Positions 57,036 to 64,000 of a stretch of 64,000 nt of DNA are shown piece by piece; within the stretch, counting starts at the first letter, position 1, and each line of letters opens with the position of its first letter. The translations under genes were made by a program, and so were the position numbers. This stretch comes from Lunularia cruciata (lineage: Eukaryota > Streptophyta > Marchantiopsida > Lunulariales > Lunulariaceae), in NCBI GenBank assembly GCA_948567375.1, contig OX419755.1, forward strand, positions 46,766,291 through 46,830,290. Direction: 5' to 3'. The notes under the pieces are model-generated. The model was not told where the DNA came from. It ran no database searches and worked only from the letters and a program-made list of their open reading frames with translations.

Positions 57036-58204
57036 ATACAATAGTTTGAATTTACACTTCACAATGAAGGAGTCTAAGATTTTAAACTATCACAACTTTC
57101 TTGTCTGACATCCAATTGCAACAAATCAGACCTCAATAGAAGCCTTGCACAATACTTGTTCTATTGCTATAAAAACCACTTGATTTGGACTTATCGGTAA
57201 AGAGCAATCCTACTTCACATGTACAGATTTTAACACCAAGTACTTGGAGGTGTCAGAGTGAAAAAAATGGTTATATCATCTTCCTTGGATATTCAAATTC
57301 TGCACATATGGATTCAATAGGAAGCTCAACACCATGTGGTTCTTATGACACAAGGAACAACTAGATTGGATCTTTGAGTGAAGAAAAATAGCCTTGCAAA
57401 ATTGGTAGTCCAAACAACAAGATGCACAAGATGTGACAGAATGAGAATTGTCACCACTGCTTGCTCAGACCTCCATATGCTGCAAGCTTGTCCTTGATAG
57501 AGAACTTGTAAGTCATAAATTTTTTGCAACAATTTTCATTGGATTTGCACTTGTAACCGCACAGAAATACCCCTCCAAATTCTTGCACAATCACATAGCT
57601 TGTTCAAAGCTTCTTCAAAATGCAAAAATTCAAAACTCTCTATGTATTGCTCCAAACTCCACAAGCTTTACCTTGAAAGAAAGCACTCAACATAGGACTT
57701 CCAATAATACTTGAATCACTCCATTTGCTAAAGTATTGAATGTTCATTCAAAATTGCATTTGCTAAAGTATTGAGTATTCATTCAAAATTGCAATTCAAA
57801 CCCTAAAATCTGCCAAAGATGATAAAATTGGAATCCTTGTAACTTGCTTCATAGATGTTTTGTTCAAGCATGCTTGCTATCAATGGAAAGGGCTCTTCAA
57901 GGCACATCCAATGCTTCAAAAAATCACTCAATTTGGACTCCAAATGATGACAAAATGAGCTCTCAAATATAGATCCTCTATCAGAAAATTCAATCACTCA
58001 TAACTTTGTGTGTGGGGCTCAAAATGGTGAAATCTTGGTGGTCATGAAGAGCTCTTGGCAAGGCGCTTCTAACAAGATCAAAATTGCAAGATTTGGACAA
58101 GTAGGGTACTTGTCCAAATCTTGAATTTGAGATATGACATGCCAAATTTTTGGAAAATCTCTCCTCTCAAATTTTTGAAATCTCTCCAAGTCCCCAAATA
58201 TAGA
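57036..58204 (-). repeat. LINE 5' UTR, inverted
   Basis: Reverse complement of the 5' UTR seen at 43076-44232, and colinear with 59560-60690 and 1-546. Landmarks are the CTTGCCAAGAGCT block (58050-58065) and the GATATGACATGCCAAATTTTTGG-like block (58130-58155). No ORF1 is attached on the left. No coding potential is seen. Confidence 0.7.
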
Positions 58205-58892
58205 GGGTCATCTAAGGTGAACTCCATGGAGCATGAGAGACTTCCCTACCAAACCTTTTGTGTCACTCTATCTATTGGTTGGTATATAGATCTGATTGCA
58301 TGGACCACAAGGTGGAATGTTTTTGAGCAACATTAGAGATTGGAGCACATTGCACTATGAGAAGTGATCAAGGAGTAGTTCTTACTTTGCTTATGGCAGC
58401 AACCAAATACCAATATGGTGTTCTATCAAAAGTTTGAAAATCCTATGTTGGTGTATTGTGAGCAAGATTATCTCTTGGCTAGGATTTCTACTTCACTTAG
58501 ACATGTTATTGCTCAGAATAGAACTAGTTCTCATAGACTAGAAGTAGAACATGGAAGTTTGCAGCAGAGAGAGCACTCCTTGCAACTTTGCAAATTGTGT
58601 ACTATGAGCAAAGTTGAGGATGAGCACCATGTGTTTGTTGATTGCCCTTGTTACATGCAGATCAGAGTTAGACATGAGATTACTTGTAGTGATTTCTCAA
58701 CTCTCTTACAAATTGAAGCTTTAGCATTAGGGAAGTATATGATGGAGATTAGTTTACATCAGACCAATATGTTATAGATTGGTCAGATGCCCTAGGCTCT
58801 GGCCAAGGCTCACATTTCATGTGTTTTGTATTTTGTTTTTAGCCTTTTGACTCTTTGGGTGTTCCGGGCTTTATATTTAATTGTTTCATTAT
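58205..58892 (+). mobile_element. LINE 3' end fragment
   Basis: Begins in the post-RT block (SMEHERLPYQTFCVTLSIGWY), has the recurrent TAG (58376-58378), then the terminal region open 58415-58777 with CKLCTMSKVEDEHHVFVDCPCY, an intact C-x2-C ... H-x-C arrangement. The 3' UTR hairpin 1 is intact, hairpin 2 decayed. Tail ends near 58892. Confidence 0.82.
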
Positions 58893-59335
58893 TTCATTGC
58901 AAGTAAGAAGTTTGAGCCACCTTAGTAGCTTAAGCATAAGACCTCGTCTTCACTTCTAATGTGTCCACAATCTGTTGGAGTCCTTTGCTTTGTGTAGATA
59001 TGTTGTTGGCTTGTGCTCCCAAAGAAGCAACTTTCTTGATAGCATCAACCATCCACTTTGTTGATGTTAACAATGAGATAGTACTCTTCTTTAGGTCTTG
59101 AATCTCTTGGTTGACCAAATTCAATGAATCTTTTATAGTGCTGATCTCAACCTTTACAACTTCCATATCAGTCATGAGAGTACTCATGCACTGAGACATA
59201 GGTGCAAAGAAACTTCTAAGCTTTTTGTGAAAGTCACTAGATTTCCTATACATTTTAGCTAATTGTTGTTGTTTCAAAGCTATATCAGCAATGTCTTTCA
59301 CCATCTTGGACTCCTCCATAATGCCAATCACTAAT
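58893..59335 (-). pseudogene. LINE ORF1 N-terminal half, inverted
   Basis: Open 59331-58930 on the minus strand: MEESKMVKDIADIALK, LRSFFAPMSQCMSTLM, VASLGAQANNIS, VDTLEVKTRSYA. It is the longest unbroken ORF1 N-terminus in the window. It stops at about 58893, where the plus-strand LINE 3' end is attached. Confidence 0.8.
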
Positions 59336-60689
59336 CACTAAAAAATTGGAGAAGTTGGTTCTAATGAGATAAGAATCACCTCATTTGGACATGTAAATGT
59401 AAAGATACTATATTCCAAATCTGTAGTGCACAAAGCTACAAAAGGCTGCAAAAATTGATGTACCTAAAGCTCCAAATCTGTTTTCTCAGCTCTGTCCAGA
59501 ATTCTTCAATATAAAGGTTTGAGTGAGCTGATTCTAATGACACAAAGATCACTCCATTTGGATCATTGAGTACAAAGATACAATAATTTGAATTTACACT
59601 TCACAATGAAGGAGGCTGAGATTTCAAACTATCACAACTTCTTTGTCTGACCTCCAATTGCAACAAATCAGACCTCAATAGAAGTCTTGGACAATACTTG
59701 TTCTATTGCCACAAGACCCACTTGATTTGGACCTATAGGCACAGAGCAATAGTACTTCATATGTATAGAATTTAACACCAAGTACTTGGAGGTGTTAGAG
59801 TGAAACAAATGGTCATATCATTTGCCTTGGATATTCAATTCTGCAAACATGGATTCAGTAGGAAGCTCAAGACTATTTGGTTCTTATGCGCAAGAATTAA
59901 CTAGATTGGATCTGTGAGTGAAGAGAAATGGCACTGCAAAGTTGGTAGTCCAAACACCAAGATGCACGAGATGTGACAGAATGAGAATTATCACCACTGC
60001 TTGGTCAGACCTCCATATGCTGCAAGCTTGGCCTTGAAAGAGAACTTGTAAGTCACAAATTCTATTGCAGAAATTTTTATTGGATTTGCAATTGTAACTA
60101 TAGAGCAATACCCCTCCAAATTCTTGCACAATCACATAGATTGTTCAAAGCTTCCTCAAAATGAAAAAAATCAGAATTCTTTGTGTACTACTCCAAACTC
60201 CACAAGCTCTACCTTGACAAAAAGCTCTTAGCATAGGACTTCCAATAAGACTTGAATCACTCCAGTTGCTAAAGTATTGGCAGAGATACATTCATTCAAA
60301 ATTGCAGTTCAAACCTTAAAATCTGCCAAAGATGACAGAATTGGAATCCTTTTTACTTTTTTCAAAGATGTGGTCTTCAACCATGCTTTCTATCAATTGA
60401 AATAGTTGTTCAAGCCGCATCCTGTGCCTTAGAAATCACTCAATTTGGACTCCAAATGATGGCAAAACTAGCTCTCAAATATTGATCCTATGTCAGAAAA
60501 TTCAATCACTCATAACTCTCTACTCAAAGCTCAAAATTATGTAATCTTGGTGCTCATAGAAAGCTCTTGGCAAGGCGCTTCTAACAAGACCAAAACTGTA
60601 AGGTTTGGACAAGTAGGGACTGAGATATGACATGCAAAATTTTTGGGAAATCTCTCCTCTTAAAATTTTGAAATCTCTCCAAGTCTCCC
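59336..60689 (-). repeat. LINE 5' UTR of the inverted ORF1 copy
   Basis: It is contiguous with ORF1 at 59335 and so shows that this repeat is the 5' UTR. It matches 57036-58204 and 1-546 on the same strand. The extra 59336-59560 segment next to ORF1 contains a short repeat of the 'caCTCcatttggA' motif. No genes. Confidence 0.72.
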
Positions 60690-61965
60690 TGACAATGAAC
60701 AATGAGCAATGAAATGCAACAATGAAGTATAAAGCCCAAAAGACCCAAAGAGTCAAAAGGCTAAAAAGAAAATACAAAACACACATGAATTGTGAGCCTA
60801 GGCAAGAGCCTAGGACATCAGACCAATTTGTAAAAAATTGGTCCAATGTTAATTGACCTCAGTCATATACTTCCCTAATTATAAAGCCTCAATTTGTAAG
60901 AGTGTTTAGAAATCACTACAATTAATCTGATGTTTGACTCTAATCTGATGGTAACAAGGGTAGTCAACAAAGACATGGTGCTCATCCTCAACTTTGCTCA
61001 TAATACACAATTTTCAAAGTCACATGGAGTGCTCTATTACACACAATCACCTTGGACTTGTCAAGCAAGGCTCACCTCTATCTTTGTTTGATTGCAAATG
61101 AAAAGTAGAGAATCCAACAACTTCTGTAAAATCTATGGATTAGTGGAGATGAGCACTACATCATCTGCATAAAGGAGTGCATGTATCATCAAAGAGCAAA
61201 CCTATACAATTGTAACTCCTAATTCCATGAGTAGTCTCTCTAGATCATCAATGAAGATTCCAAACAAAGTTGGAGATAGAGAACAACCTTGAATCATACC
61301 TATTGTGCTAAGGACATCTTGAGAGCTTAGAGATGAAAGTCTCACAACCACTTTCTCAAAGAGTCTAGAGATAGCACCAATCAAATCGGCTGAAACACCA
61401 ACTTGAGTGAGTATCTCACTTAGAGATTTCCTAAGCACCTTATCAAAGGCCTTGTTAAAATCAATAAATGCAACATAGAGAGCTCTCCTAACACCCTTTG
61501 ATTTCTACCACAAAACATGGAGTACCAATAGGTGGTCCAAGGTACTAAAGCTTGATCTAAAACCAGCTTGAAACTTAGCTCAAATTCTATACTTTTCAGC
61601 CCAAGTACTCAACCTAGACTCCAAAATTTGACCATATAACTTGTCAAAATACTACCAACTAGCATGGTATGGTAATTGGTGACAACATCTCTCTAGCCAA
61701 AGTTGTGAATATGAACTACCTACTTCAAGCACTTCCTATCATGAAAGCCACACCTGGTTGCCTTATTCAAGAGAGAAGTGAGTACTAGAATCAGATGGCT
61801 ACCACCCAACTTCAAAAGTTCAACACATAGTCAATCCAAGTCTTCAGCCTTACCATTTGTCAACTTCTTGAGTTGATACTTCACATTAACTTCAAAGATA
61901 GTAAGAGCAGATCCAAGGCTAGATGCCATGCTTGGATCATTAGGGAAAAAGTACAGAGCCTTCAC
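60690..61965 (-). mobile_element. LINE copy: RT and 3' end with internal deletion
   Basis: Minus strand: RT N-terminus (about 61940-61700), AFIDFNKAFDKVL, open 61438-61202 (GMIQGCSLSPTLFGIFIDD), intact YADD (61160-61171). The sequence then jumps at about 61040 from just after YADD to the terminal Cys/His region, then 3' UTR with hairpin 60797-60814 and tail at 60690. Confidence 0.82.
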
Positions 61966-62845
61966 ATAGTTAAAAAGCTAATTCTTGGGAGACAATAGAG
62001 TTGTGATTACTCAAAAGAAATTGTCAGCTACTACATAGCAATTCCATACCCTTAGAGTGTTGTTTTGGAATGTTCATGGGCTTACACATAGCAAGTACTA
62101 CAGACTGAGCCTTTGTGGGATGATGCTGATCTGATCAATCTTGTGGAGACATGTTGAGGCCTTTGTTTTCTATAAAAAGTTGGTGAAGTGCAAAAAGCGG
62201 GCAGTTTGAGACTCAAGGGGGTTGAGTTGAGCACTGAATTGAAGAGGAATCCCAAAGCTTTCTGGAAGAAGGTAACTATCAGATCTCCATCTCCATCACT
62301 AGACCTAAATGGGCTTTGTAACTATGTGAAGGATTATGTACTTTTTCCCTGATGTTGCCAACATGGCACCTAGCCTTGGATTTGCTCTCACCATCTTTGT
62401 AGCTGATGTCAAGTATAAACTCAAGAAGCTGGCCATGAGTAAGGCTAAAGACCTTGATGGACTATGTGTTGAACTTCTTAAGTGAGGCGGTAGCCATCTG
62501 TTTCCAATACTCACTTCTCTCTTGAATGAGGCAATCAAGTGTGGCTTTCCTAATAGATGGTGCTTCAAGAAGATAGTTCCTATTCACAAGTCTAGTCAGG
62601 GAGATATTGTCATCAATTATCATACCATCCTAGTGGGTACTATCTTTGCCAAGTTGTCTGCTCAAATTTTGGAGTCTAGGTTGAGTACTTGGGCTAAAAA
62701 GACAGAATTTGAGCTAAGTGCCAGTCTGGTTTCAAATCAGGCTTTAGTAATTTGGACTACCTATTGGTACTCCATGTTTTGTGGTGGAAATCTAAGGGTG
62801 TTGGGAGAGCTCTCTATGTTGCATTTATTGATTTCATGAAGGCCT
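61966..62845 (+). mobile_element. LINE copy: ORF1-ORF2 junction plus RT start, deleted
   Basis: Begins in the ORF1 end, junction TAG at 62035-62037, first codons of the endonuclease (LFWNVHGLTHSKY), then a deletion at about 62155 to the linker (62160-62330) and RT (62350-62845; VELL, NEAIKCGFPNRWCFKK, FIDFMKAFDKD). It is cut at 62845 inside the FDK block, where LTR-like sequence begins. Confidence 0.8.
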
Positions 62846-63557
62846 TTGATAAGGATAGATGGGAGTGTCTTCAAAGGAAATCTGAAGAAGCCGACTTTGG
62901 GTTGGAGAATGGACATACTCAGAAGGGGAGTACAAAGAACAAGTCCAAAGATCCTCGTCTTTGGATCAGGATGCAAAGGCCAATGCAAAGACCGTCTAAC
63001 AACCTTTCTACGTGGCAAGAAAGTACACTTCAAAAACAGCAAAGGAAGAAGAAGCATGTCTTGACAATGACAGGATAGCAACACGCAAGAAAGGGAAGTC
63101 TATTTTAAAATGGACTGAAGAATGACTGCAATTTGAGGTGATATAAAATTGCGATTGCAAAGGGGAAAGTTATATATGTCAAGTAGATTTCCTATACCTC
63201 TGGGTAGTTGTCCTACAGTAATGTGTGTCAAGAAGCCAATTGAGAGTGAAATTTTCCAAAATCCAGAAGGGGTTAGAGTGTCTTGTCCAGGAGAGTGAAT
63301 AGTCTTTTAGTGCCAAAGAATGAGAGAGCAGATCATGACAAAGATGGTCAATAACGCTTTGGCAGTATGAAGTTTTGCAATTCATAGGTTGGATGTTGTA
63401 GCAAGGATTGAGGTCTTGAATAGACTTTGTATTACTTTCTTAGCATGGAATTGGAATTTTAGTTTCCCATGAGTCATGGTAGAGATAGCTGCCAGTAATT
63501 GCGAAGAAGGCCCTAAGGTCAAAGGGAAGAGAGTGAATCCGGCTTGATGGACTGCAA
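62846..63557 (+). pseudogene. Diverged relative of the A/C LTR with aORF N-terminus
   Basis: The sequence corresponds to about 8760-9440 of element A. Clear blocks are GTCTAACAACC (62995) and, in one frame from about 63378, FAIHRLDVVARIEVLNRL, TFLAWNWNFSFP and the EGPKVKGKRVNPA block, which match the aORF. Differences from element A in this frame are largely synonymous. A TGA interrupts it after SFP. The end at 63557 meets gag-protease sequence of another element on the opposite strand. Confidence 0.7.
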
Positions 63558-64000
63558 CAGAGCGAGACAAGAAATTCTCTGTTGCTCCCGGATCTATTAA
63601 TACTCTCACTTGATTACCTTCTAGGATTCCATTCACAACAATCAATTGTGAGGTTGCCTTTCGGGATCTTTGCGCATTATTCTTCTTCCTTCCCTCGCTT
63701 CTCTGCTTCCTTATTGAGCCAGTAAGGCCGCGAGGTACATTTACTGGCAATCTTCATTTTCCGAAGTGGTTTCCACCTCCTCCTCTTCAATGTGCCTCTC
63801 CATGTTGTTCAAAGATCGCCTGTACGAAGGCCGAGGGCCTCTAGGGAAACGAGTGCGACAATTGGTAGATATGTGCCCAATACGGCCACAATTGTAACAA
63901 CGGCGTTGTTCTCCTCGAGTCCCTTCTCCTAGTGGGACTCCATCTCTTCGTTCTTCTACCCGTCCTCGCTCTCCTTGAAGCGGCCGTGCTCCTCGATCCC
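63558..64000 (-). pseudogene. gag zinc knuckle and protease of a third gypsy element (partial)
   Basis: Minus strand from 64000: an Arg/Gly-rich stretch, the zinc knuckle CYNCGRIGHISTNC (about 63900-63859), an acidic MERHIEEEEVE segment, a stop, and then in another frame a retropepsin start (VNGILEGNQVRVLIDPGATENFLSRSVAV, 63648-63562, with D-P-G for D-S-G). This differs from families A and B. The element continues beyond the window to the right and is cut at 63557 on the left. Confidence 0.75.

Noticed and set aside
63382..63750. 122-codon minus-strand ORF as one protein
   Set aside because: Only 63562-63750 is retropepsin; the rest is antisense to the aORF-like fragment on the plus strand.

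Overview
The window is a stretch of a large, repeat-packed plant nuclear genome. I see no host gene, rRNA, tRNA gene or CRISPR array; essentially every base can be assigned to retrotransposons. Evidence for a plant is the Ty3/gypsy gag-pro-RT-RNaseH-integrase order, a primer-binding site matching plant tRNA-Asp, a second family whose LTRs begin TGTAACACCC, and LINEs in many partial copies. The depth of nesting and the style of the RT and integrase proteins make a gymnosperm or fern more likely than a small angiosperm genome, but that is a low-confidence guess.

Layout. 1-546 is a LINE 5' UTR piece. 547-12446 is LTR retrotransposon A (+ strand, 5' LTR truncated). It abuts the broken element D (second LTR family, - strand, 12447-14029), which itself sits in a LINE 3' end. 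14030-18467 is a set of LINE pieces in both orientations. 18468-39680 is element C (- strand, same family as A), inserted with a perfect 5-bp duplication TTTAT into a LINE that resumes at 39681. Inside C sit a solo LTR of the second family (24769-25458) and a complete second-family element B (27306-35020). 39681-62845 is a field of LINE copies in both orientations, one nearly full length (about 51707-57035). 62846-63557 is a diverged relative of the A/C LTR, and 63558-64000 is the gag-protease of a third gypsy element.

Two things stand out. (1) The A/C family has LTRs of 3,786 bp that carry a long sense ORF (up to about 870 codons: an N-terminal globular part, an acidic middle and a long coiled coil). 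The TATA-like box lies downstream of this ORF, so the ORF occupies U3, an arrangement recalling MMTV sag. A diverged copy at 63360-63557 differs mostly at synonymous sites, which suggests the protein was under selection. (2) In the LINE family ORF1 and ORF2 lie in one reading frame separated by a single TAG followed by CAA. This is kept in all six copies that retain the junction, and no ATG precedes the endonuclease catalytic motif, so ORF2 may be made by stop-codon readthrough. The same LINEs keep a 3' hairpin with a compensatory base-pair change.

All coding regions here are broken by stops and frameshifts, so these are mostly dead copies. How they relate: C jumped into a LINE, B and a now-solo LTR then jumped into C, and A jumped into D, which had jumped into another LINE.
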